Assembly: GCA_025059745.1 (NCBI GenBank)
Contig: JANXDH010000004.1
Span: forward strand, 235,783-299,782
Direction: 5' to 3'
Length of the DNA stretch: 64,000 nt
Source: Aigarchaeota archaeon
GTDB taxonomy: Archaea > Thermoproteota > Nitrososphaeria_A > Caldarchaeales > Calditenuaceae
This document shows positions 48,701-57,743 of the stretch, piece after piece (position 1 is the first letter of the stretch; every line of letters begins with the position of its first letter). The translations under genes and the position numbers were made by a program. The notes beneath the pieces were generated by a model. It did no database searches, was not told the origin of the DNA, and saw only the letters and a list, made by a program, of their open reading frames with translations.

Positions 48701-48839
48701 AGAACTCGACCGCCTCGTCGATGAGCTTCACAAGGCCTTCGTCGAAGTCGTCGAAGACCGCTTGATTAAAGCAGGTAGACCACTACGCGAGGAAGGAGCA
48801 GAACCCATGGAGGTGGAGACCGTTGACGAAGATAGTTGA
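45757..48839 (+). pseudogene. Eco57I/type IIG-like N6-adenine DNA methyltransferase, interrupted by a frameshift and an in-frame TAA
   Basis: VLDPAVGSGGFLVIMMQ (motif I), DIIVMNPPYVRQEKL (motif IV), TaqI-like C-terminus. TATA TTATATAA (45730-45737) places the start at 45757/45760. A -1 shift near 45837 joins VEKAKELGIP to VKEEELSVRVLGEQDVFPRGLIIKRVVRLYIDDYLEFAVVELGDGMNRG. TAA at 48429-48431 separates LRLYGLYH from NSLQIWKYLNSTLFLLTAELFCRRLGGGATEISVEDYQNMPVPN in the same frame. Confidence 0.82.
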
Positions 48840-51800
48840 TAACAAGATGGAGAAGCTGGCTGACGTACTCAACCACGAGTTCGTAGACCTCCATGAGTTA
48901 GCGATAGCGTCAGCCTACTTTAACGTAAGAGGATATGGAGTGATAGCTGAGGGACTGGGAGACAAACCCATGATGCTACTGCTGGGGAGGGAGCCAACCG
49001 AGGCCATCAAGTGGGAGGACGAGATACTAAGAGAACTAGAAGAGTACGAGGACGACCCGAAATACTTCAAGCTCCTCCAACAAGCAATCCGGCATTTTAG
49101 AGACGAAAAACGCCAGGTGAGAATCGTCGAGGGCAAATTCTTCCACGGCAAGGCATTCATCGCAGCGTCGCCCACTCTAAAAGAAGTGAAAAGGGGTGTT
49201 GGGGTCGTTGGAAGCAGCAACTTCACCTACGGTGGCCTATTCTCCAACAGAGAACTCAACATGCTCAACACCGACAGGGAAGTCGTCCAAGAATTATCCG
49301 AATGGTTTCTGGAGCAATGGAGCACCGCCCGAGATTTCAAACGAGAATTCTTAGATATGCTGAGCAACTACGTAACCACGTGGAGCCCTTACGAGGTCGT
49401 AGCGAAGGCCCTCTACGAGACCTACAAAGCAAGCATCGTGGAGAGGGAGGAAAAGCTCCTCAAGACCCTCTATGCACATCAGCAGCTCACCTACATCGAC
49501 GCAAAGGAGAAGCTCGAAAGATACGGCGGCGTCCTTATAGCGGACTCGACCGGACTGGGTAAGTCGAGAGTCGGCCTAGCACTCGCACACGAGTACATCA
49601 GACTGGGGATACGTCCCCTCTTAATCGCTCCCAAAGTCATATTGGACACCACTTGGGAAAGAGAGATGAATGACACACTCGTAAGGATAGATACCTTATC
49701 AACGGAAATGCTCTCCCAAAGCCCAGAGATAGTCGAGAGGTACGTAGGTGAGAAAGGTCCAAAACTAATAATAATAGACGAGGCACACTACTTCAGAAGA
49801 CCATCCACCAACAGGTACGCCGCTCTACGAGAACTAATAACCAGGAACAACGCACAGGTAATACTAATCACAGCAACACCAGTAAACACCAGCCTCATGG
49901 ACCTATACTCCCTCCTGAGCCTATACCTGCCAGACGTTGCCCTGATCGATATGGGACACAACTCTCTCTATGGGTACTTCACAAGCCAACAAAAAAGATG
50001 GCTAGCCAACGAACCAATAAACATGGATGACGTCTTGAGAAGATTCGTAGTGAGACACTCAAGAGAACTAGCCAAGGCCCTCGATAGAGAGGGAAAGATA
50101 AGATTTCCAACGAGGCTGTTTGACGATAAAATAAAGCGATACTCGATAAGAGTCAGCCTACAAGGGATAGCTAACAAACTTGAAAGACTGAATTTGACCT
50201 TCTACGACCTCTCAATAGAAAGGCTGGCAGAAAACTTCAGGTTACCCGACGGCACCTTAGTGTCTAAAGTCAAACGCGAACAGATAGAGAACCTGAAGAA
50301 GCTAGTCAAGACCATTTTCGTCATAAACCTATTCAAGAGGCTGGAGAGCAGCCATGAGGCCTTCCGCAAATCCCTTAACAGGCTAGTAACATACATACGC
50401 CTAACCAGCCAATACGCAATACAACATGGGGTCTTCATACCATCAAAGATGAAGGGAGATGTAATCCGGATGATAGATGAAGATGAAGGCGAGGACGACA
50501 TCTCAAGACTACCAACTCTCGAACAACTCTTTTCCCATACTAAGTACGGTGAGCTCCTGAGTAAATGCAAGTTCACCGCAGATGAGGCCCAAGAGTTCGT
50601 AAAGAAATGTAAAGAAGATGAATCGACTATCGAAGCGATACTCAAAATGTTGCCTACTGATGATGAAAAATATCACGTTTTAGAGCAGAGAGTACGTGAG
50701 ATCATGAAAAGCGTAAAGGAGCCGAATGGAATAATAATCTTTACCCAGTACGCAGATACGGCCAACTATCTATACGACAGGCTCAAATCAACGTTTGGGA
50801 AAGTTATGTTGGTCACCGGAGCTGGCGGACTCGATAATAATGGGAGACGTATATCAGAGGACGAGGTCGTGAAGAAGTTTCAACAAGTAGGTGGGATATT
50901 AGTTAGCACGGATGTGCTCGCAGCCGGTCAGAACCTTCAGAACGCCCAATATGTAACAAACTATGACTTTCCATGGAACCCTGTAGTGCTTATCCAACGT
51001 GTAGGCCGAATAGACAGAATAGGATCACCATACGACGAGGTGTACCTCATTAACGTCTTGCCGAGAAATGGTGACCCAGAAGACCTTGAAAGCCTCGAAT
51101 ACTTCCTAGGCCTGATGCAAAGGCTTTACCAACGCTTAGAGATGATAAGAGAGACGATAGGGTTGGATGCTTCAACGCTCGGTGAGGAGGCCGCCATAAA
51201 GGACTTCAGTATACAGGCTATGATCGCTAAAAACGATAGCAGAGTATTAGAACTATTAGAGAGGCGAATAGAACAATTCACCAAAGACCCGATAGACATC
51301 CTAGCGAGAATACTCAACGAGAAGGGACTAGATTGGATAAAAGAGATCCCAGAGGGCATAGGATCGATAAAGGACGGAGACCTCGAGGGGATATTTGTAC
51401 TGTTTACTGACGGGGAAAACTTCTATTGGAGACTTCACCGCTATGATAACAACAAAATCATCACATCGCCAACAGAGATCGTCGACCTCCTCTTAGAGGG
51501 GGATAACCAGAAGAAAGGCGAGAATATAGACTATGAGATCATAATACCGCTACTAAAAATGGCAAAAGAAAAACTCTTAGAAGAACTGAAAGAGCAAGTG
51601 AAGAAAGAAAAAACATTGACAGGCCCTCTTAAACCGGACAGAAAAGTAAGGCAGATTTACGAGACGTTATCGAGTCATGGCCAAGATGGAGAGAAGCTGG
51701 TAGCCATGTTTAGGAGGGTCGCGGATAGTAAAATAATCGTCGACCAGCTATGGAGGGCTTTGCAACAGGGTAACCTAAAGGAGGAGGCTTCGAAAATACT

Positions 51801-51897
51801 GCCGAAGGCCGCGGAAAATCACAGCAAAGTAAGCGAAAAGAAACTACCCGAAAAGCTAAAGAGGGTCTGCTGGTGTTATATCAGAAGGTCCTCTTAA
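48823..51897 (+). CDS. PLD-nuclease/SNF2-type SF2 helicase fusion
   Basis: N-terminal HKD-like KFFHGKAFIAAS...GSSNFTYGGLFSNRELNML; helicase ADSTGLGKSRVGLALA, IIDEAHYFRRPSTNRY, ITATPVNTS, STDVLAAGQNLQNAQYVTNYDFPWNPVVLIQRVGRIDRIGSP. Confidence 0.88.
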   Translation: MTKIVDNKMEKLADVLNHEFVDLHELAIASAYFNVRGYGVIAEGLGDKPMMLLLGREPTEAIKWEDEILRELEEYEDDPKYFKLLQQAIRHFRDEKRQVRIVEGKFFHGKAFIAASPTLKEVKRGVGVVGSSNFTYGGLFSNRELNMLNTDREVVQELSEWFLEQWSTARDFKREFLDMLSNYVTTWSPYEVVAKALYETYKASIVEREEKLLKTLYAHQQLTYIDAKEKLERYGGVLIADSTGLGKSRVGLALAHEYIRLGIRPLLIAPKVILDTTWEREMNDTLVRIDTLSTEMLSQSPEIVERYVGEKGPKLIIIDEAHYFRRPSTNRYAALRELITRNNAQVILITATPVNTSLMDLYSLLSLYLPDVALIDMGHNSLYGYFTSQQKRWLANEPINMDDVLRRFVVRHSRELAKALDREGKIRFPTRLFDDKIKRYSIRVSLQGIANKLERLNLTFYDLSIERLAENFRLPDGTLVSKVKREQIENLKKLVKTIFVINLFKRLESSHEAFRKSLNRLVTYIRLTSQYAIQHGVFIPSKMKGDVIRMIDEDEGEDDISRLPTLEQLFSHTKYGELLSKCKFTADEAQEFVKKCKEDESTIEAILKMLPTDDEKYHVLEQRVREIMKSVKEPNGIIIFTQYADTANYLYDRLKSTFGKVMLVTGAGGLDNNGRRISEDEVVKKFQQVGGILVSTDVLAAGQNLQNAQYVTNYDFPWNPVVLIQRVGRIDRIGSPYDEVYLINVLPRNGDPEDLESLEYFLGLMQRLYQRLEMIRETIGLDASTLGEEAAIKDFSIQAMIAKNDSRVLELLERRIEQFTKDPIDILARILNEKGLDWIKEIPEGIGSIKDGDLEGIFVLFTDGENFYWRLHRYDNNKIITSPTEIVDLLLEGDNQKKGENIDYEIIIPLLKMAKEKLLEELKEQVKKEKTLTGPLKPDRKVRQIYETLSSHGQDGEKLVAMFRRVADSKIIVDQLWRALQQGNLKEEASKILPKAAENHSKVSEKKLPEKLKRVCWCYIRRSS

Positions 51898-52097
51898 TCC
51901 CAGTTCCGATAAGCTCCGATCTTATGACATGTCCTCTTTCTCCTCAATTAGAAACGTAGCCGCTATAAGGAGGTCTTGTCCATGATTATGGTGAGAAAGT
52001 TTTCTGGCCTCGTTACTAAAGAGTTTGATGGACCTGGAAGATCTTCCGGCCTACGTGCCCTATAGGATGCTTCTCAGTGGAATTTAACGAATACACC

Positions 52098-52148
52098 CCG
52101 CGTGATACGGTTGATGCCAGACAGCCCCCGTCTGAGCTACGAGCCCAC
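52098..52148 (-). repeat. Degenerate tRNA-like remnant (possible decayed island end)
   Basis: Minus strand TGGGCTCGTAGCTCAGACGGGGGC... matches the 5' half of tRNA-Ile (GGGCCCGTAGCTCAG...); no matching 3' acceptor strand follows and the anticodon/T arms do not fold. Confidence 0.45.
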
Positions 52149-52204
52149 CCCTCTGAAATAGGTTTAGGACCGAGATTTTCACCTGAGCTGTCGGTCACTC
52201 CGTT

Positions 52205-53215
52205 GTGCGAGGCGAGTGGTTGAGTCGTCTATATATCGGGACGCTCATCACATCTAGCGTGCTGAGGTACGAGTACGAGATACCGAGAGGCATAGAGGAG
52301 GTCAGGTCCTTCTTCTACAACCCTAAGAACCTCGAGAGGGTCTGGCCGAGGGAGTTCAGGTTGAGACTCCTGAGCGAACCGAGGACGCTTACGGAGGGCG
52401 CGGAGTACGACGCTGCGATCAGGTTACTCGGGCAAGACTTCAACGTCAAATTCAGGGTCATTCAACATGATGACCTAGGCACCACACACGAGACTGTCAT
52501 GTTTCCCTTCGGAAAGTTATGGCACAGGCAGAGGTTCTCACCGATAGCTGGAGGGGTCAGGGTCGAAGAGGAGTTCGAGGTGAGAGGTACGCCCCTCAAA
52601 CCCATCGCCGAGAGGGTCCTGAAGAGGGCACTCGACTACAGAGTGAAGTGGGTATTGCACTTCTTCGGTCTCGCCCCTCAGCCGACCTTTAACGACCCGT
52701 TCAGGATACCTCTCTCCGTTGGGAACGCTCTCAGCGCTCTCCTAGTTGGATTGGCGGTCCTCATCGCGGCGTGGGAACTTCAGTGGCCCATCAACCTCAT
52801 AGGTAAGTTCGTGGCCTGGTTCCTCCTCTGGTTCTTCACACACGATCTGGCCCACTACGTCGTCGGGTCGCTCCTATCTGTACGGTTCAGTCATTACTTC
52901 GTCGGTCTGTCCAATTTGACGAGGTGGTCTAAATTCCCTGCCTCGCTCAAACCGTTGATCGTGGTCCTCGGCATCAAGATCAACAGGAAGGACAGCAGAG
53001 GAGGTAAGAGGTCCTTCGCTGCGATGTATCTCGCCGGACCTGTCGCATCGATGGTGGCACCCTTCATCGTCCCGCTCATCGAACTGTCAAGGAACCCCTT
53101 GAGCCTCTTGGGTGTGGCTTTCCTGGTTATATCATTAGCGAACCTGATCTTCTCGCTCAGGCTGAGCTCTGAGTACGGGTGTATCGCAAAATCCCTCAAG
53201 GTCCTTAGGTCCTGA
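52205..53215 (+). CDS. SRPBCC domain fused to an M50/site-2-protease-like membrane domain
   Basis: N-terminal SRPBCC (YEYEIPRGIEEVRSFFYNPKNLERVWP...EEEFEVRGTPLKPIAERVLKRALDYRV); TM region with FFTHDLAHYVVGSLLSVRFSHYF and MYLAGPVASMVAPF. Confidence 0.6.
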   Translation: MRGEWLSRLYIGTLITSSVLRYEYEIPRGIEEVRSFFYNPKNLERVWPREFRLRLLSEPRTLTEGAEYDAAIRLLGQDFNVKFRVIQHDDLGTTHETVMFPFGKLWHRQRFSPIAGGVRVEEEFEVRGTPLKPIAERVLKRALDYRVKWVLHFFGLAPQPTFNDPFRIPLSVGNALSALLVGLAVLIAAWELQWPINLIGKFVAWFLLWFFTHDLAHYVVGSLLSVRFSHYFVGLSNLTRWSKFPASLKPLIVVLGIKINRKDSRGGKRSFAAMYLAGPVASMVAPFIVPLIELSRNPLSLLGVAFLVISLANLIFSLRLSSEYGCIAKSLKVLRS

Positions 53216-53776
53216 ATCGGATGAACCCGGAGAGATCAGGAGTACCATGAGCTCCTCGAAGAAGAGGTGCCTCTTGGAGATCACACTCGCCCTGTGACCG
53301 ATCGACTCGAGGTAACGATACATTCCGGGTAGGTCGCTGAGGCTCGAGACGACCACCACCGAGTCACACTCGAACCTGCGGGACTCCTCGATCACTCTGA
53401 TGCAGGTCTCGATACCAGTGGGCCCTCCCTCGATGCTGAGGTCCCAGAGCCCCTCATCAGGTAGATATGGCGGGTTCGAGACAATAAGATCGAGTCTAAC
53501 TCCGCTCCTGATGCAAGATAACTCGGGTGTCACGATCAGGTGCACCCCCTCCGCCTTAGAACCCAATGATCGTCTGGCGTGAAGCGCAGCCTCCTCTGAC
53601 AGGTCGGTGGCTATCACCTCATCAGCCCTCTCGGACAACAAGCTGGTGACGTAACCGGATCCGAAACCGATCTCCGCAACCCTCTTCCCCCTCAGGTCAG
53701 CTACGCGCAAAGAATCCTCGAGCAACCATGTGTCGTCTGATGGTGGGTAGACCGTTCGACCTTCAGAGGTTGACAC
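53135..53776 (-). CDS. HemK/Mtq2-like N5-glutamine methyltransferase
   Basis: YPPSDDTWLLEDSL...VAEIGFGSGYVTSLL...LIVSNPPYLPDE. Confidence 0.92.
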   Translation of the reverse strand: MSTSEGRTVYPPSDDTWLLEDSLRVADLRGKRVAEIGFGSGYVTSLLSERADEVIATDLSEEAALHARRSLGSKAEGVHLIVTPELSCIRSGVRLDLIVSNPPYLPDEGLWDLSIEGGPTGIETCIRVIEESRRFECDSVVVVSSLSDLPGMYRYLESIGHRASVISKRHLFFEELMVLLISPGSSDSGPKDLEGFCDTPVLRAQPEREDQVR

Positions 53777-55031
53777 CCTTCATCACCCCCGCGAGCCCCT
53801 GGAGGGTGGACTTGAAGACCTCTCCCGCCTCGGTCGTTGAAGAGATTATCTCGACTTTAGTACCAGTCTCCTCGGCCTCGCCTATAAGCACGTCTAGAAG
53901 CCTCCTCTCACCCTCTTTGGTCAGCGTCTGGTTGCCACATTTGGGACACTTGGAGGCCAATCTGGCGGGTAACTCAGAGATCAACCCCGCGGAGGACGTG
54001 GTCACAGCCTCGAGGTGGTCACAGTTCGTGCATCTGATGGTGACCTCGTAGAGGTCCAGGTCTTCGGAGACTATCAGTAGCGAGAGTTGGTTGCGCCTCA
54101 GAGCCTCTCTGACCTGTCTGGTTCCATACACGACACCGTGACCGCTCACGACCAACCTCATCAGCGAGTCCACCAGCCTCCTCTCTCGTACTAACTGCAA
54201 CTCGCTCAAAAGCTCCGAGGACTTGTCTATAGCCTCCCTCACTCCCTCCTCACCCGAGTACGAGGTGTCGATGACGCGTATCTTGTCTTTGAACGTGTAG
54301 TGAAGCATTCCCTCCTTCGATAGGACCTCTTTAGTTGGACCCGGGCCCGCGAGTATTATCGCCTTTATCTCAGGGTACTTCAGGAAGAGCTCGTTCGCGT
54401 GGTCCGCGACCCTTCTGTAGTACTCTGTGAGGGCTTGCTCCCTCAACCTCTCGAACCTCCTCGCCGACTGTCCGCCCGCCCTATGCTTCCCCGGGATCCC
54501 CGAGGTGTAGGTCTCCAGCTCGACTATCCTGCTCCCCCTAATCACCGCTATGGCGGCCTCCTCGTTGTCCAATACGATGACGCCGAAGGCCTCCCTCTCT
54601 CTCAGCATCTCCTTCAGGATATCAACGTGGAACTTGCTATCGCACCTGTAGAGGAATGTGTTGATCGACTCGGGCGGGATTACGTGGTAGACCTCTATCT
54701 TCTCGGTCCCAGGTCCAGACTGAGGTATTGCGCCGCTGAAGACGACCAGACCGTTCTCCGGGACCTCGTTGAAGAGCTTGAGCCTCTGGATGGCACTCTC
54801 TATCGCGTCCATCACGTTCTTCCTAGTAGACTTGGACTTTATGTTGGCGGCCGTCGAGTACTCCTGCCTCAAGTAACCGATGACCTCATCGACCCGACGG
54901 TTCGGGGGTATGTACAGGGTGACTAGTTCGGTGCCCCTCCCCTCCCTCTTCTCCAGCTCATCTATGAGGCGCCTGAACTTGTAACGAGTCACCGAGTCAC
55001 CGTTCACCATATCGCAGATACACACCCCCAA
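53763..55031 (-). CDS. prf1: Peptide chain release factor aRF1
   Basis: LVTLYIPPNRRVDEVIGYLRQEYSTAANIKSKSTRKNVMDAIESAIQRLK (NIKS), GKHRAGGQSARRFERLRE (GGQ). Start may be 55010. Confidence 0.96.
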   Translation of the reverse strand: MGVCICDMVNGDSVTRYKFRRLIDELEKREGRGTELVTLYIPPNRRVDEVIGYLRQEYSTAANIKSKSTRKNVMDAIESAIQRLKLFNEVPENGLVVFSGAIPQSGPGTEKIEVYHVIPPESINTFLYRCDSKFHVDILKEMLREREAFGVIVLDNEEAAIAVIRGSRIVELETYTSGIPGKHRAGGQSARRFERLREQALTEYYRRVADHANELFLKYPEIKAIILAGPGPTKEVLSKEGMLHYTFKDKIRVIDTSYSGEEGVREAIDKSSELLSELQLVRERRLVDSLMRLVVSGHGVVYGTRQVREALRRNQLSLLIVSEDLDLYEVTIRCTNCDHLEAVTTSSAGLISELPARLASKCPKCGNQTLTKEGERRLLDVLIGEAEETGTKVEIISSTTEAGEVFKSTLQGLAGVMKGVNL

Positions 55032-55192
55032 GTAGACGCTAGAAGGAAAAGTCGGCCGACGAATTAGTAGACGGGCCGGTAGACAACCCTCCTAGACACT
55101 TCATACTCAGCGATCTAAAAAATCTATACTCCCGCGACCCCCGTAGTTGAGCACTTATATTATCTCCGCTCAGGGTAACTAGGAAGTCAGGC

Positions 55193-56053
55193 TTGAAAGA
55201 AATGACGTTCATGGAGCACGTCAAGGAGCTGCGCGACAGACTGAAGGTAGTCGCGCTATCGTACGTCGTCTCCCTCATATTCTGGTTGATAATACCGAGG
55301 GACCTGACCAATCCCGCATCACTCCTCGAGGGGATATACGAGCCTATGCTCTCTCTCGTACTGGATAACGTGAAATCTCTGGCCGGCGATGAGCTCATAA
55401 TAATCGCCGGACGCCTAGCCTCACCATTGGAGATATACTTCATCACGGGCGCCATACTGGCCTTCATAACGTCGCTACCCGTTATAGCCTACGAGACCTA
55501 CAAGTACATCAACCCGGCCCTCTACCCCCACGAGAGGAGGTCCCTCTACGGGTTCATGGCCGCATTCATCGGGCTCTATACCGCGGGCGCGCTCTTCAGC
55601 TACTTCATAGTGGTCCCACTCATCATAAGGTTCTTGGCCTTCTTCGCGAGAGTCATCAAGGCTGACCCCATAATAACCGCATCAGATTACTACATGTTGG
55701 TGTTGAGCTCTATTGCGCTCATGGGCCTACTTTTCACTACGCCCGCGCTTTTCGTACTCCTCGTGCGTTTCGGGGTCGTCTCGACCGACTTCATCAAAAG
55801 GAACAGGATCTACATCTACGGCCTCCTCTACATCCTGATAGCGATAATAACGCCTGACGGGTGGTTGGTCGGCAACACGGTGCTATTCCTTCCGGTCGTT
55901 TCTATGATCGAGGTTGCGCTGATAGTGGCGCGGAGGTACGAGAAGAGGAGAGAGGAGTTGAGCGAGATGAACGCGAAGCAGTGCAAGTTCTGCGGAGGTG
56001 TGGTCTATCCAGATAACCCGTTCTGTACGAGCTGCGGGAGGTCGCAAGAGTGA
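55193..56053 (+). CDS. tatC: Twin-arginine translocase TatC with C-terminal zinc ribbon
   Basis: MTFMEHVKELRDRLKVVALSYVVSLIFW; YKYINPALYPHERRSLYGFM; C-terminal CKFCGGVVYPDNPFCTSCGRSQE. Start may be 55202. Confidence 0.9.
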   Translation: MKEMTFMEHVKELRDRLKVVALSYVVSLIFWLIIPRDLTNPASLLEGIYEPMLSLVLDNVKSLAGDELIIIAGRLASPLEIYFITGAILAFITSLPVIAYETYKYINPALYPHERRSLYGFMAAFIGLYTAGALFSYFIVVPLIIRFLAFFARVIKADPIITASDYYMLVLSSIALMGLLFTTPALFVLLVRFGVVSTDFIKRNRIYIYGLLYILIAIITPDGWLVGNTVLFLPVVSMIEVALIVARRYEKRREELSEMNAKQCKFCGGVVYPDNPFCTSCGRSQE

Positions 56054-56059
56054 CCGCTG

Positions 56060-56380
56060 TCACTCACGAGATAACGTTGGGCTCCCCGAGATCCTCTGAA
56101 CGTCCAGCGCGCACCCTATGTCGCCTATCTTAGTCACCATGGCGGTGGCTAGGAGCACCAGCGGTAGAGACCTCTTGCTGCATCTGACCACGTAATTCTG
56201 CGGCTCCCCCCTCATCTTCCAGACCTTTAGGCCTGTCTGACTGAAGCCGATCCATCCCCCGAGGGTCAAGATCACGGACGCGATGGTGTTGTAGATATCG
56301 GTCACGGTCGGGTTTACCTGGACGTCCGACCTGAGCCTCAGCCTCAGGTATCTTTTCTTACCTCTCAACCTCCCACACAC
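56060..56380 (-). CDS. Hypothetical small membrane protein
   Basis: 106-aa ORF overlapping the rnp3 3' end. Confidence 0.45.
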   Translation of the reverse strand: MCGRLRGKKRYLRLRLRSDVQVNPTVTDIYNTIASVILTLGGWIGFSQTGLKVWKMRGEPQNYVVRCSKRSLPLVLLATAMVTKIGDIGCALDVQRISGSPTLSRE

Positions 56381-57035
56381 CCGATACGTCCACGGTACCA
56401 GTTATCCTCCCCCTGTTCTCTCTCAGTATCTTCAAGGGCACGTCAGAGACTGCGGCGAAGCACCTCTCTGGAGGTAGACCGAGGGTCAGGAGAGCTCCAA
56501 CTAACTGCCTCGGGTTACGCATCTCGATCCACACGGAGGAGCCGGAGGATATAATGACCCTGACGTTGCTCTGCCTCAAGATTTTGAACGACCTCATGAG
56601 CCTCTCGAAGACCTCATAACCACCGCTGAGCAAGTCTCTGAAGACGACCTCCACGGCATTGGTGGTGACCGCTACCAAGTGCTTGTCGATGATCAGACCT
56701 CCCGGAGCACTGATTACGAGCGAATCAACTCGATTATCCCTCAGCGCAGCCATCGCGACCTCCCTGTCATCGGTCCTGACCGATATGAACTCGTAGTACC
56801 ATCTCGTAGAAGATAGCTGATCGTAGAGTTCCCTCCTCTGTTCGGCCTCTATCGTCCTCCGCCTGTAGATCGTCAGTCTCTTGGCCTCAGATGATGACTT
56901 GAGGTCCCCGAACAATTTATCATCGCACTCCAACACCAAGCTTTTGATGCCCATCCCTGAAGCGACGCTCATCATCTTCAGACCCTCCTCCGCACTGATG
57001 GGACATAGCAGGCAGTCAACGAACGAGCGTACCAA
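56358..57035 (-). CDS. rnp3: RNase P protein component Rpp30
   Basis: TIM-barrel-like SFVDCLLCPISAEEGLKMMSVASGMGIKSLVLE...VDSLVISAPG...EVVFRDLLSG. Confidence 0.78.
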   Translation of the reverse strand: MVRSFVDCLLCPISAEEGLKMMSVASGMGIKSLVLECDDKLFGDLKSSSEAKRLTIYRRRTIEAEQRRELYDQLSSTRWYYEFISVRTDDREVAMAALRDNRVDSLVISAPGGLIIDKHLVAVTTNAVEVVFRDLLSGGYEVFERLMRSFKILRQSNVRVIISSGSSVWIEMRNPRQLVGALLTLGLPPERCFAAVSDVPLKILRENRGRITGTVDVSGVWEVER

Positions 57036-57063
57036 TCTAACTCATCTACTACTCGGCAAAATA

Positions 57064-57318
57064 TTAACCATGCCGTTCTTTGGCTAACCTCCTGAGCGCC
57101 TCTCTCACCTCTCTCATCACCTCGTCTCTGCTCTTGCCCTCAACGCTCACACCAAGTGTATCGGCGATCCTCATTAACTGGTCGTCGCTCTCGCTCTTGG
57201 ACGCCCTCCGGATCTCTCCGATGCTTCTAGCGAAACGTATAACAATCTCGGGCTTGAAGATCACTATCAGGACTACGACCAAGACGATCAGTAGAAGAGT
57301 CTCGAGTGGGGTTATCAA
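57064..57318 (-). CDS. TatA/B-like protein (paralogue 2)
   Basis: N-terminal TM plus amphipathic region; C-terminal DDQLMRIADTLGVSVEGKSRDEVMREVREALRRL shared with the neighbouring TatA. Confidence 0.65.
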   Translation of the reverse strand: MITPLETLLLIVLVVVLIVIFKPEIVIRFARSIGEIRRASKSESDDQLMRIADTLGVSVEGKSRDEVMREVREALRRLAKERHG

Positions 57319-57336
57319 GTCTAATGCTCAGGCCCC

Positions 57337-57636
57337 TCAACGTAACTTCTTCGAGACCTCCTCTGCGATCTGCTCCCTCGTCTTTCCCTCCGTGCTTATT
57401 CCTAGGACCGCCGCGACCTCGAGCAACTTATCATCGTTCGGTGTGCTCTTGACCTCGACGACCCTTTGTGGGGACTCGACCTGCTGGGCCCTATCCGTCT
57501 CCTTAGACGCCTTATCGAACTCCTTCTTGGCCTGACCGAAGGCCTTGGCGATCTTCGGTATCTTCTCGGGCCCCCAGATCAGAAGAACTATCACTATAAC
57601 CGCTATGATGATCCACTCCAGCCCCCATACTGCCAT
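57337..57636 (-). CDS. tatA: Twin-arginine translocase TatA
   Basis: LEWIIIAVIVIVLLIWGPEKIPKIAKAFGQAKKEF (GPEKIP hinge). Confidence 0.88.
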   Translation of the reverse strand: MAVWGLEWIIIAVIVIVLLIWGPEKIPKIAKAFGQAKKEFDKASKETDRAQQVESPQRVVEVKSTPNDDKLLEVAAVLGISTEGKTREQIAEEVSKKLR

Positions 57637-57697
57637 ATTTCTACCGTATAGAAGCCCACCCTATATATAACCTTTAAAGATTTTTAGAAATCTGCAT

Positions 57698-57712
57698 TGT
57701 AACTGAGTTACA
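57698..57712. promoter_or_regulatory. Perfect 15-bp palindrome at the peroxiredoxin promoter
   Basis: TGTAACT-G-AGTTACA directly abuts the TATA-like gataataaa (57713-57721) of the gene at 57744. Confidence 0.6.
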
Positions 57713-57743
57713 GATAATAAATCCCAAGTTCAATACTCGTCGT

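Noticed and set aside
51960-52090. Short ORF fragment ESFLASLLKSLMDLEDLPAYVPYRMLLSGI as a gene remnant
   Set aside because: Too short to assign to any family; could be chance.
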